A DNA stretch of 22,477 bases from CAZJDV01 sp964544865 (GTDB lineage Bacteria > Chloroflexota > Dehalococcoidia > Lucifugimonadales > CAJWER01), in assembly GCA_964544865.1 (NCBI GenBank), contig CAZJDV010000039.1:1-22477 (forward strand), written 5' to 3'. A model generated the notes under the pieces. That model was not told the DNA's origin and made no database searches. It saw nothing but the letters and a program-made list of their open reading frames with translations. Positions 16,280 through 22,477 of the stretch are shown here, in pieces; positions within the stretch are counted from its first letter, which is position 1, and each line of letters begins with the position of its first letter. A program made the translations under genes and the position numbers.

Positions 16280-17071
16280 ATGGATCTTGGTCTGACCGGC
16301 AAGGTAGCGGTAATCACGGGCGGCAGCGAGGGGATCGGGAAGGCGGCCGGCGCCAGCCTTGCAAGGGAGGGCGCCAGAGTGGTTATCTGCGCCCGCCACC
16401 GGGACGTGCTGGAGAGCGCCGCCGATGATATCAGGCGGTCCACGGCTGGGGAGGTCTTGCCCGTGCAGGCCGACGTCACCGATCCCCGCCAAATCGAGGA
16501 CTTGTTGGCCAGGACCGTCGAGGAATACGGCCGGATCGACATCCTGGTCAACAACGCGGGCACGTCCGCGGCTGGGCCCTTCGGCGACGCCACCGACGAC
16601 TACTGGCAGGGCGATCTGGACCTCAAACTGTTCGGGGCCATCCGCTGCTCCAGGCTCGCCATTCCTCATATGCTCAGGATCGGCGGCGGCCGCATAATCA
16701 ACGTAACGGCCGTCGGCGGCAAAGCCCCGGGAGCGGTCTCGGTGCCAACGTCGGTGAGCCGCGCCGCCGGTATCGCCCTGACCAAGGCGATGTCCCAGGA
16801 GTACGCCATCGACAACATACTGGTGAACACCGTCTGCATGGGGTTGCTCAAGAGCGGCCAGCACGACCGCCTCTGGCGGCAGAAGCGCGAGCGCGACCCT
16901 GGTCTGAGCAGGGACGATTTCTACGACGAGTGGGGCAAGAGCGTCCCGCTGGGAAGGATAGGCGAGGCCGAGGAGGCAGGCGACCTGATCGCCTTCCTCG
17001 CCTCGGACCGCGCCGCCTACATCACCGGCACGGCGATCAACATCGACGGCGGCATGTCCGCGGTGGTGTAA
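16280..17071 (+). CDS. SDR-family protein with substituted catalytic residues
   Basis: A 263-residue short-chain dehydrogenase/reductase fold. The cofactor motif TGGSEGIG (13-20), NNAG (91-94) and the C-terminal ITGTAINIDGG (SDR 'G..i.vDGG') are intact, so NAD(P) binding is likely. The catalytic region is not canonical. By spacing with FabG-type enzymes (13 residues from Ser to Tyr, then YxxxK), the Ser position is Ala144 (IINVTAVGG), the Tyr position is Thr157 and the Lys position is Arg161 (VPTSVSRAAG). The surrounding sequence is otherwise well kept, including ALTKAMSQEYA and NILVNTVCMGLLKSGQ. This pattern suggests a distinct conserved SDR subfamily rather than decay; that is inference from memory of related sequences. 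Its reaction is unknown. It may be co-transcribed with glcDEF, 163 bases upstream. Confidence 0.85.
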   Translation: MDLGLTGKVAVITGGSEGIGKAAGASLAREGARVVICARHRDVLESAADDIRRSTAGEVLPVQADVTDPRQIEDLLARTVEEYGRIDILVNNAGTSAAGPFGDATDDYWQGDLDLKLFGAIRCSRLAIPHMLRIGGGRIINVTAVGGKAPGAVSVPTSVSRAAGIALTKAMSQEYAIDNILVNTVCMGLLKSGQHDRLWRQKRERDPGLSRDDFYDEWGKSVPLGRIGEAEEAGDLIAFLASDRAAYITGTAINIDGGMSAVV

Positions 17072-17377
17072 TAGCAGGTGCTAATAATCGATCCACGCAG
17101 GGTTTGGCCGGACCGCGAATGAAATACCGAGTGATCCGCCATGAGGAGGAGGAGTTGGTCCGCTGGGCGCTCTTCCGCCGCTTGGTCCAAGAAAACTCTC
17201 CACAGGTCCGAGCGGATTGTACCTGTCCAGGGAGGAAAGAAAGCTTACCAATCGCTGTTTGACTTCGGACAAGGGTAGGATATTTCTGCTGAGAGTCATC
17301 GTGTCTGATGCGGAAGAAGTGCCGACGGTGGTCATGGCTTAGCAGACAAGCAAGATCGACAAGTACTGGAGATTGAC
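17072..17377. other. 306-base spacer with doubtful small ORFs
   Basis: No convincing gene is seen. A minus-strand frame from ATG 17335 to 17081 begins with residues resembling Phd/YefM antitoxins (ILPLSEVKQRLVSFL) and then turns into Pro/Gly-rich sequence unlike that family, which suggests a broken antitoxin gene. A plus-strand frame from ATG 17119 to 17262 (47 residues, MKYRVIRHEEEELVRW) has no clear ribosome binding site. Neither is called as a gene. Confidence 0.4.
17230..17335 (-). pseudogene. possible remnant of a Phd/YefM-type antitoxin gene
   Basis: The minus-strand reading from 17335 gives about 35 residues whose middle, ILPLSEVKQRLVSFL, fits the N-terminal helix of Phd/YefM antitoxins (LPLSEVKxxLS type). 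The rest of the family (VTRNGRPxAVL) does not follow in any single frame, and no toxin gene adjoins. No ribosome binding site is visible. This could be chance resemblance. Confidence 0.25.
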
Positions 17378-17575
17378 ATGAGAGTCACCTCCGACCAACA
17401 GGCGGGCGTACTTCGCATCGTCCTGACCGACTCCCCGATTGACAAGAGCGACGAAGACAAGTCCGGCATGATAATTGACTACGACCGCGACGGCAACCTC
17501 GTCGGCCTCGAAGTGCTTGACGCTTCGAAACGAATCGAGAATCCACGGTCCCTGGACTACGCGGTCACAGGCTGA
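17378..17575 (+). CDS. DUF2283 family small protein
   Basis: A 65-residue protein matching the DUF2283 plan: an N-terminal strand pair (AGVLRIVLTDSPI), then GMIIDYDRDGNLVGLEVLDASKR, the diagnostic IDyDxxGxlVGiEiLdAS motif. The usual N-terminal YDxexDaLYI is weaker (SDQQAGVLRIVL). The start is supported by GGAG six bases before ATG 17378. DUF2283 genes are often next to DUF4258 or other toxin-antitoxin-like small genes; here only a doubtful remnant lies upstream. It converges with aroC, with 37 bases between the stops. Function unknown. Confidence 0.82.
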   Translation: MRVTSDQQAGVLRIVLTDSPIDKSDEDKSGMIIDYDRDGNLVGLEVLDASKRIENPRSLDYAVTG

Positions 17576-17612
17576 CCCCGTACTCTACAACCCAACACCC
17601 AGTACCGAACAC

Positions 17613-18710
17613 TTATCCTCCGCCCCATTCGCCGCCCCGCTGCCCGCGCTGCCTTAGCGCGTGATCTGACAGCACAAGAGCCATCATCGCCTCCACGATG
17701 GGCACCGCGCGCGGCAACACACACGGATCGTGGCGGCCCCTGCCCTCCAGGGTCGTGGGATTGCCGTGCACGTCCACCGATTCCTGCGGTTTCATGATGG
17801 TGGCGACGGGCTTGAACGCCGCCCGGATGACGATGTTCTCCCCTATCGATATGCCTCCCTGAATGCCTCCGGAGTAGTTCGTGCGCGTCCTGATGCGGTC
17901 GCCATCGCTGTAGTAGGGGTCGTTGTGCTGGGAGCCCAGCATGGTGATGCCGCCGAACCCTGATCCCACCTCGAACCCCTTGCACGCCGGCAGCGACAGC
18001 ATCGCCTTGGCCAGGTCCGCCTCCAGCTTGTCGAACACCGGCTCGCCGAGTCCCGACGGCACGCCACGGGCCACCGCCTCGACCACGCCGCCTAAGGTGT
18101 CGCCGTCCTTGCGCGCCTGATCGATGCGCTCGATCATCCGCTCCGCCACCGCCGGGTCCGGACAGCGCACGATGTTGGACTCCACGTCGGCCCGCGCAAC
18201 CGTGTTTTCGTCCACCTGGGCCGTGATCTCCCATACCTGTTTCACGTAGCCGACGATCTCGACACCGTATTCCTGCGAGAGCACCTTCCTGGCGACCGCC
18301 CCCGCCGCTACTCTGCCGATCGTCTCGCGGGCGCTGGCCCGTCCCCCGCCCATCCAGTTGCGGATACCGTACTTGGCCTGATACGCGAAGTCCGCATGGG
18401 AGGGACGGAACTTGGAGCGCATGTACTCGTAGTCCCGGCCACGGGCGTCGCGGTTCCACACGCCGATCATGATGGGAGTGCCGAGGGTGCGGCCCTCAAA
18501 GACCCCCGACAGGATCTCGGCCTGGTCGCTCTCCCTGCGTTGCGTGGTGATCCGGCTCTGGCCGGGCCTTCGGCGATCGAGCTCCGGCTGGATATCCTCT
18601 AAGCCGAGCTCCAGGCCCGGGGGACAGCCGTCGATGACGACCCCTACGGCGTTGCCGTGGGACTCGCCCCAAGTCGTGATTCTGAACATGTGCCCGAATG
18701 TGTTACCCAT
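17613..18710 (-). CDS. aroC: chorismate synthase
   Basis: A 365-residue full-length enzyme for the last step of the shikimate pathway: 5-enolpyruvylshikimate-3-phosphate to chorismate, with reduced FMN, in the cytoplasm. The N-terminus MGNTFG is the family norm and fixes ATG 18710. Signatures are TWGESHG, GVVIDGCPPG, RRRPGQSRITTQRRESD, FRPSHADFAYQAKYG, the run GGGRASARETIGRVAAGAVA, KGFEVGSGF, NYSGGIQGGISIG and GRHDPCVLPRAVPIVEAM. It is transcribed away from the sulfotransferase-like gene across a 266-base divergent region. No other aromatic-pathway genes are in the window. Confidence 0.97.
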   Translation of the reverse strand: MGNTFGHMFRITTWGESHGNAVGVVIDGCPPGLELGLEDIQPELDRRRPGQSRITTQRRESDQAEILSGVFEGRTLGTPIMIGVWNRDARGRDYEYMRSKFRPSHADFAYQAKYGIRNWMGGGRASARETIGRVAAGAVARKVLSQEYGVEIVGYVKQVWEITAQVDENTVARADVESNIVRCPDPAVAERMIERIDQARKDGDTLGGVVEAVARGVPSGLGEPVFDKLEADLAKAMLSLPACKGFEVGSGFGGITMLGSQHNDPYYSDGDRIRTRTNYSGGIQGGISIGENIVIRAAFKPVATIMKPQESVDVHGNPTTLEGRGRHDPCVLPRAVPIVEAMMALVLSDHALRQRGQRGGEWGGG

Positions 18711-18790
18711 AGTGCGTTGGTCCTGAAAGATTCTCCGTCCGCTCGCCGTCCACGATTCCGGGAAAGTGGCATCGCTTCCGCCCGCCCGTC

Positions 18791-18801
18791 TATGCTATCA
18801 T
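18791..18801 (+). promoter_or_regulatory. possible -10 boxes upstream of the structured leader
   Basis: Overlapping TATGCT (18791-18796) and TATCAT (18796-18801) could serve as -10 boxes for a plus-strand transcript starting near 18803-18808. No good -35 hexamer is seen at 16-18 bases. Confidence 0.3.
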
Positions 18802-18841
18802 CTGACTGCGGCTCTTAGCATCCTGCGCAACCGAGATCCAC

Positions 18842-18918
18842 GGGCCCGGGTTGAACATCTGCGAGCACCTTCCGCTTCGGCGGACGAGCGTTGCGCGTAG
18901 CCCGGGCCCCTATTTATT
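18842..18918 (+). ncRNA. structured leader or small RNA candidate upstream of the ASST-like gene
   Basis: GGGCCCGGG (18842-18850) pairs perfectly with CCCGGGCCC (18901-18909). The 50-base interior contains a second hairpin TCCGC-TTCG-GCGGA with a UUCG tetraloop. TATTTATT follows the outer stem, so the whole looks like a folded RNA closed by a terminator-like stem. It matches no tRNA, SRP RNA or riboswitch that I recognise. It may be an attenuating 5' leader of the gene at 18977 or an independent small RNA. Each outer arm contains short palindromes, so part of the pairing could be coincidental GC-rich sequence. Confidence 0.4.
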
Positions 18919-18976
18919 CCGGGCGTGTTTCCTGCTATGACGATGGGCCGCGGCGCCGGACGAAGGGGACGCAATC

Positions 18977-20137
18977 ATGTATGTCACCAGACCCCCCGAG
19001 GAATCCGTGAGCCGCCACGACGCCGCGAGGGCCTACGGCGGTTACACGATGTTCGCTCCGCATGGGTCCAGGGATGTCTGGCTAATCGACATGGAGGGGC
19101 GGGTCGTTCACCGATGGAGGATGTCCAGCCTTGTTGGAAGCGGCATCGAGCTTCTGCCCAACGGCAATCAGCTTCGACTGAACAAGACCGGCACGGAGCC
19201 CACGGCGTTTCTCGGCACCGGCGGCGGCGAGCTGGTCGAGGTGGACTGGCTAGGGGAGGTGGTCTGGAAGCACGAGGACCCCTACATGCACCACGACTTC
19301 AAGCGCCTCGACGGCGGCAACACCGTTCTCAACCGGCATGTCCTGATCCCAGAAGAGATCGCTCGGAGGGTCAAGGGCGGAATTCCCGGCACGGAACACG
19401 AGAGCGGCATGTGGGGCAACGCCTACCGGGAGATCACCCCCAGCGGCGAAGTCGTCTGGGAGTGGTTGGGCTACGAGCACATGAACCCCGAAACAGACGT
19501 CCCCTGTCCGCTGTGCCCCCGCAGCATCTGGGGATACGTCAACGGCATCGACGTTCTCCCAAACGGTGACGTAATCGGTAGCTTTCGCCACCTCAACAAC
19601 CTCATGACGGTGGACCGGGCCACGGGCGCCGTCAAGTGGCGCTGGGGCGCCTGGGAGCTTGGGCACCAGCACAACCCGACCGCACTCCCCGGCGGGAACA
19701 TCCTCGTGCTGGACAACGGCTACCACCGGTTGCCGCCCTACGACATAAGGACCACGGTCTCGGCGGAGGGCTACTCGCGAGTACTGGAGGTCAGTCCGGA
19801 GACGGGAGAGATCGAATGGGAGTACCAGGCGGACCCGCCGACGAGCTTCTGGTCGCACCTCTGCTCCAGCGCGCAGCGACTCCCCAACGGCAACACCCTC
19901 GTATGCGAATCCTCGTCGGGGCGGATATTTGAGATCACACGCGAGGGCGGCATCGTCTGGGAGTTCACAAACCCGTTCCACGAGTCGATGGGAAGATACG
20001 GCCTGACCAACCTGGTATACAAGACGCGGCGGTACGGCTACGACTACGAGGGGCTGAAAGGGAAGACCCTGGCGCCGCAAGATTACAATTGGCCGCTACT
20101 GGAGCACGTCGTCGCGATCGGCGATCCGACCGGCTGA
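18977..20137 (+). CDS. arylsulfotransferase (ASST)-like beta-propeller protein
   Basis: A 386-residue protein with a repeated blade motif L-(P/D)-(N/G)-G-(N/D) at about residues 60, 111, 195, 238 and 303, each followed by a hydrophobic strand, and Trp-rich 'G.v.W.w' strands (GEVVWKHED, GEVVWEWLGY, GAVKWRWGAW, GEIEWEYQAD, GGIVWEF). This is the plan of the ASST/PQQ-like propellers. Candidate active-site residues of ASST type are His105-His106 (HHDF), Arg204-His205, His230/His232 (GHQHNPTAL) and His294 (SHLCS). Classical ASST transfers sulfate from one phenol to another in the periplasm, but no signal peptide is visible here, so a cytoplasmic location or another activity is possible. AAGGGG eight bases before ATG 18977 supports the start. 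Confidence 0.75.
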   Translation: MYVTRPPEESVSRHDAARAYGGYTMFAPHGSRDVWLIDMEGRVVHRWRMSSLVGSGIELLPNGNQLRLNKTGTEPTAFLGTGGGELVEVDWLGEVVWKHEDPYMHHDFKRLDGGNTVLNRHVLIPEEIARRVKGGIPGTEHESGMWGNAYREITPSGEVVWEWLGYEHMNPETDVPCPLCPRSIWGYVNGIDVLPNGDVIGSFRHLNNLMTVDRATGAVKWRWGAWELGHQHNPTALPGGNILVLDNGYHRLPPYDIRTTVSAEGYSRVLEVSPETGEIEWEYQADPPTSFWSHLCSSAQRLPNGNTLVCESSSGRIFEITREGGIVWEFTNPFHESMGRYGLTNLVYKTRRYGYDYEGLKGKTLAPQDYNWPLLEHVVAIGDPTG

Positions 20138-20245
20138 CCGCGACGCGTTGGAACCGGCGTATCGGTGATGCCGGAATCATGACTTCCGAGTGCGCTGTCA
20201 ACCGTCCAGGCGCCCCGCAAATGCGCCAATAATTTGTTGCTCTTA

Positions 20246-20256
20246 CCCCCCCCCCC
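20246..20256 (+). repeat. C11 homopolymer tract upstream of the first MFS gene
   Basis: Eleven consecutive C lie 38 bases before ATG 20295, the longest homopolymer I see in the window. TTGTTG (20234-20239) stands just before it and TTGTAT (20258-20263) just after. Length changes by slippage could alter promoter spacing. It could also be an assembly-prone site. Confidence 0.7.
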
Positions 20257-20257
20257 T

Positions 20258-20285
20258 TTGTATTTCAGCTTGGCACGGCTATACA
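20258..20285 (+). promoter_or_regulatory. candidate promoter of the first MFS gene
   Basis: -35 TTGTAT (20258-20263), a 16-base spacer and -10 TATACA (20280-20285). The start of transcription would fall about at ATG 20295, implying a leaderless or nearly leaderless mRNA, as for the second MFS gene. The -35 match is modest. Confidence 0.4.
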
Positions 20286-20294
20286 CTGATATTC

Positions 20295-21673
20295 ATGAAT
20301 CCTGATTCCGGTCCGTTTTCAGATTCGATGGACCTGCCCGGTGACATTATCAGAGCGCCCGGCCCATCCAAGAGAGACCAGAACGGGCCTGACACTTTGG
20401 GTGCTCCGAAAGCGATCTCCGACGCCTCGCGGGAGCCGATATCGTCCCGCGCCCGTCCTGTGGGTGGCTGGCGATACACCTTCAGTTCCCTGGAAAACCG
20501 GGACTTCCGGTGCCTTTGGCTCGGCACCGTGTTCATGATAGCCGGTTTCCAGATGCAGGCGATCGCCCAGGGGTATCTGGTATACAAGATAACCGGGTGA
20601 GGCGAAAATCCTCGGGCTGGTCAGCGTCGGCATGGCCCTGCCGCTCCTCGCGATGGCGCCCATCGGAGGCGCACTGGCGGACCGCGTTGACCGCAAGGGC
20701 CTGATCCAGATCGGCCAGGCCGTGTCCGCGGTCCTGGCTCTTTTCGTTGCACTATCCATCGTCACAAATACATTGACGTGGCCCCACCTACTGGTGGTCG
20801 CCGTGATCCACGGGGGCCGTATTCTCATTCTCGAGTCCAGCTCGCCAGGCGCTGTTGCCACAGCTCGTCGAGCGGGAAATGCTTGGCAACGCCATCGCAC
20901 TCGTCTCCGCGGGGATGAGCGCGATGGCCCTGATCGCCCCGGCTCTTGGGGAAATACTCTACGCCTTCGTGGGCCCCGAGGGAGTCTACCTCGTTGTGGT
21001 GGTCCTGGGGGTTGTTGCAGTAGCTCTAACCACCTCGACCCGCGTCAGCGCCCTACCCGCTGAGCGCCCTCGAACACGTGTGGCCGCCGACATCGGCGAA
21101 GGGCTGGCATACCTATGGAGACACACAACGCTCCGGGTCTTGCTGATCATCTCCCTCGTAACCGTCATGCTTTCCTCCCCAATTCAGAGCCTGCTTCCCG
21201 TGTTGATAGTAGATGTCTACTGCCACGAATCAGGCGCCCTGGGACTGATGGTAAGCGCCATGGGAATCGGCGCCCTGACCGGGACACTGGTGATCGCCTC
21301 GTTGCGCGGCGGCAGGCGCGGGCTGCTTCTCATCGTCTCAGGTTTCGCGTCCGGTATCGCGCTGATAATCGTGGGCGCGATGCCGTTCTATTTTGTGGGC
21401 GTGGTCGCCATGGTCCTGCTCAGCCTGGGTAACGCGGGACAGTGGTCGTTAAACCAGGTGCTCCTGATGGGGGAGATCGATGACAGGTACCGCGGCCGGG
21501 CCATGAGCGTGTACATGATGATCTTCGGAGTGATGCCGCTGGCCGTCATGCCAGCCGCGCTTGTCGTGGACAGGATCGGTCCTCCTCCTGTGGTCGGCGC
21601 TCTCGGCGTCGCCCTCCTGGTGTTTTCGACGCTGCTGCTCATCATTCAGCGACGGATACGCCGGCTTCCGTAG
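20295..21673 (+). pseudogene. MFS exporter gene interrupted by two +1 frameshifts
   Basis: Reading through three frames gives one MFS_3-type (EntS-like) transporter of about 458 residues: an N-terminal cytoplasmic tail of about 60 residues, RYTFSSLENRDFRCLWLG, the loop motif GGALADRVDRKG, VFSFSSPARQALLPQLVE, then six more membrane segments to the stop at 21673. The first part (20295-20600) ends at TGA after YKITG; removing one G from GGG at 20595-20597 restores ITGEAKILGLVSVGM. The second break is at GGGGG (20812-20816), where removing one G restores VIHGAVFSF. Both breaks are single extra G in G runs, and codons elsewhere look intact, so sequencing or assembly error is as likely as true decay. 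The intact paralog downstream guides the reconstruction. Confidence 0.8.
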
Positions 21674-21735
21674 TGCGCCCTCGGTGCGTGAGGCCGCGTC
21701 TGAGCCGCCCATCCTCCCTCCCCCGGTTCGGGATG

Positions 21736-21762
21736 AGAGGACGGGAATGATGATCCTCTTTT
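21736..21762 (+). terminator. weak terminator after the first MFS gene
   Basis: AGAGGA (21736-21741) pairs with TCCTCT (21754-21759), followed by TTT. The stem is short with a 12-base loop, so termination is uncertain. It lies between the MFS1 stop and the MFS2 promoter. Confidence 0.35.
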
Positions 21763-21779
21763 GCGGCGCACAACCGCCC

Positions 21780-21807
21780 TTGCACGATTGCGGCCCGCAG
21801 GTATAGA
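21780..21807 (+). promoter_or_regulatory. promoter of the second MFS gene, leaderless type
   Basis: -35 TTGCAC (21780-21785), a 16-base spacer and -10 TATAGA (21802-21807). ATG 21816 begins nine bases after the -10 box, so the mRNA would start at or next to the start codon. No Shine-Dalgarno is present, consistent with a leaderless message. Confidence 0.55.
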
Positions 21808-21815
21808 CTTCGTCC

Positions 21816-22477
21816 ATGAACTCCGAATCGGAGTCTGCATCCCACTCAGACCCTGCACTTTCCGACAAAGCACCAACCACGGGTGGCACGGATCCCGGAA
21901 AACCTTCACCTGGCGCGAAGCCGCCTGCGTCCGACATCGATTACCCTCCCCCGTCCGGCATCCGATATGCCTTCAGCTCCTTCGGGAACCCTGACTACCT
22001 GTTCCTGTGGCTGGGCATGATGAGCCTGATGGCCGGCATCCAGATGCAGATGATCGCCCGGGGTTATCTCGTCTACGAGCTCACGTCCAGGCCATTTTTG
22101 CTCGGCGTGGTCAACGCCGGCTCGGCGGTCCCCATCTTGGTGCTGTCGCTGTTCGGCGGCGCGATTGCGGACAGGATGGACCGAAAGCGCATCATTCAGG
22201 CAGGCCAGCTAGCGTCGATGACCATTGCGTTCGTCGTCAGTGTGCTGATCGCCACCCACATCGTTACCTGGCTTCACCTCCTTGGCGCCTCCATGCTGCA
22301 AGGGGCGCTGTGGTCTTTCATGATGCCGGCGAGGCAAGCTATTATCCCTCAGATCGTAGGGCAGCAGAACCTGACGAACGCGCTGGCCCTGAACGCGGCG
22401 GGAATGAGCGCTATGACGCTGCTCTCCCCGGCCGTGGCGGGAGCTCTCTACGCGGCATTCGGGCCCGTAGGTGTCTA
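21816..22477 (+). CDS. MFS exporter (MFS_3/EntS-like), 3'-truncated
   Basis: The frame runs open from ATG 21816 to the window edge, giving about 220 residues. A hydrophilic tail of about 45 residues (Ser/Pro/Asp-rich) leads to GIRYAFSSFGNPDYLFLWLG and the first five or so membrane segments. MFS features are the cytoplasmic loop GGAIADRMDRKR between segments 2 and 3, and the MMPARQAIIPQIV stretch. It is clearly a paralog of the preceding gene: RYxFSSxxNxDxxxLWLG, QMQxIAxGYLVY and AGMSAM.L..P are shared. Members of this family export small molecules such as siderophores or drugs by proton antiport in the inner membrane. The substrate here is unknown. Confidence 0.88.
   Translation, partial: MNSESESASHSDPALSDKAPTTGGTDPGKPSPGAKPPASDIDYPPPSGIRYAFSSFGNPDYLFLWLGMMSLMAGIQMQMIARGYLVYELTSRPFLLGVVNAGSAVPILVLSLFGGAIADRMDRKRIIQAGQLASMTIAFVVSVLIATHIVTWLHLLGASMLQGALWSFMMPARQAIIPQIVGQQNLTNALALNAAGMSAMTLLSPAVAGALYAAFGPVGV

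Noticed and set aside
15821..16864. Long minus-strand open frame (347 codons) across glcF and the SDR gene
   Set aside because: It spans two well-supported genes in antisense, has Arg/Gly/Pro-rich composition and no family motif.
18842..18909. tRNA-like gene in the folded leader
   Set aside because: The size is close, but there is no TTCRA loop, anticodon arm or CCA-compatible acceptor end.
20593..20601. Programmed +1 frameshift at UGA, as in prfB
   Set aside because: There is no Shine-Dalgarno-like stimulator at the right distance and no slippery CUU codon. A second break of the same kind in another G run makes insertion error or mutation simpler.

Overview
The window looks like a GC-rich bacterial chromosome fragment. 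The best guess for the source is a member of the Chloroflexota (Dehalococcoidia/SAR202-like). That placement is inferred from gene content: a Thr-Pro-linker glycosidase, a DUF4012 protein, glcDEF, an SDR of the PTSVSRAAG type and MFS_3 exporters together. It does not rest on a marker gene. I see no tRNA, rRNA, CRISPR array or insertion sequence.

Layout. (1) 1-6682, plus strand: four genes for exported or membrane-anchored proteins. They are a secreted GH-A-like glycosidase (cut by the left edge), a membrane-anchored DUF4012 protein, a lipoprotein made of five ~97-residue Ig-like repeats, and a lipoprotein joining an apparently inactive nuclease-like domain to a C-terminal 'sunset' domain. (2) 6758-11754, minus strand: surface-polysaccharide genes galE-like epimerase, O-antigen ligase/polymerase-like protein and manC. 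(3) 11932-17071, plus strand: glcD, glcE and glcF (glycolate or other 2-hydroxyacid oxidation), then an SDR whose catalytic Ser, Tyr and Lys are all replaced. A back-to-back promoter pair separates glcD from galE. (4) 17072-17575: a degraded-looking spacer with a possible antitoxin remnant, then a small DUF2283 gene. (5) 17613-18710, minus strand: aroC. (6) 18711-20137: a structured leader and an arylsulfotransferase-like beta-propeller gene. (7) 20246-22477: a C11 tract and two tandem MFS exporter paralogs. The first carries two single-G frameshifts. The second is intact but cut by the right edge.

How the genes may work together. Regions 1 and 2 could form one cell-surface glycan module: GDP-mannose and UDP-hexose supply, polymerisation or ligation, and exported proteins that bind or trim the polymer. 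Region 3 supplies electrons from 2-hydroxyacids. The link between regions 1 and 2 is inference from adjacency. The most unusual items are the two enzymes with substituted active sites, the regular five-repeat lipoprotein beside the DUF4012 gene, the folded leader before the sulfotransferase-like gene, and the poly-C tract upstream of a frameshifted transporter.
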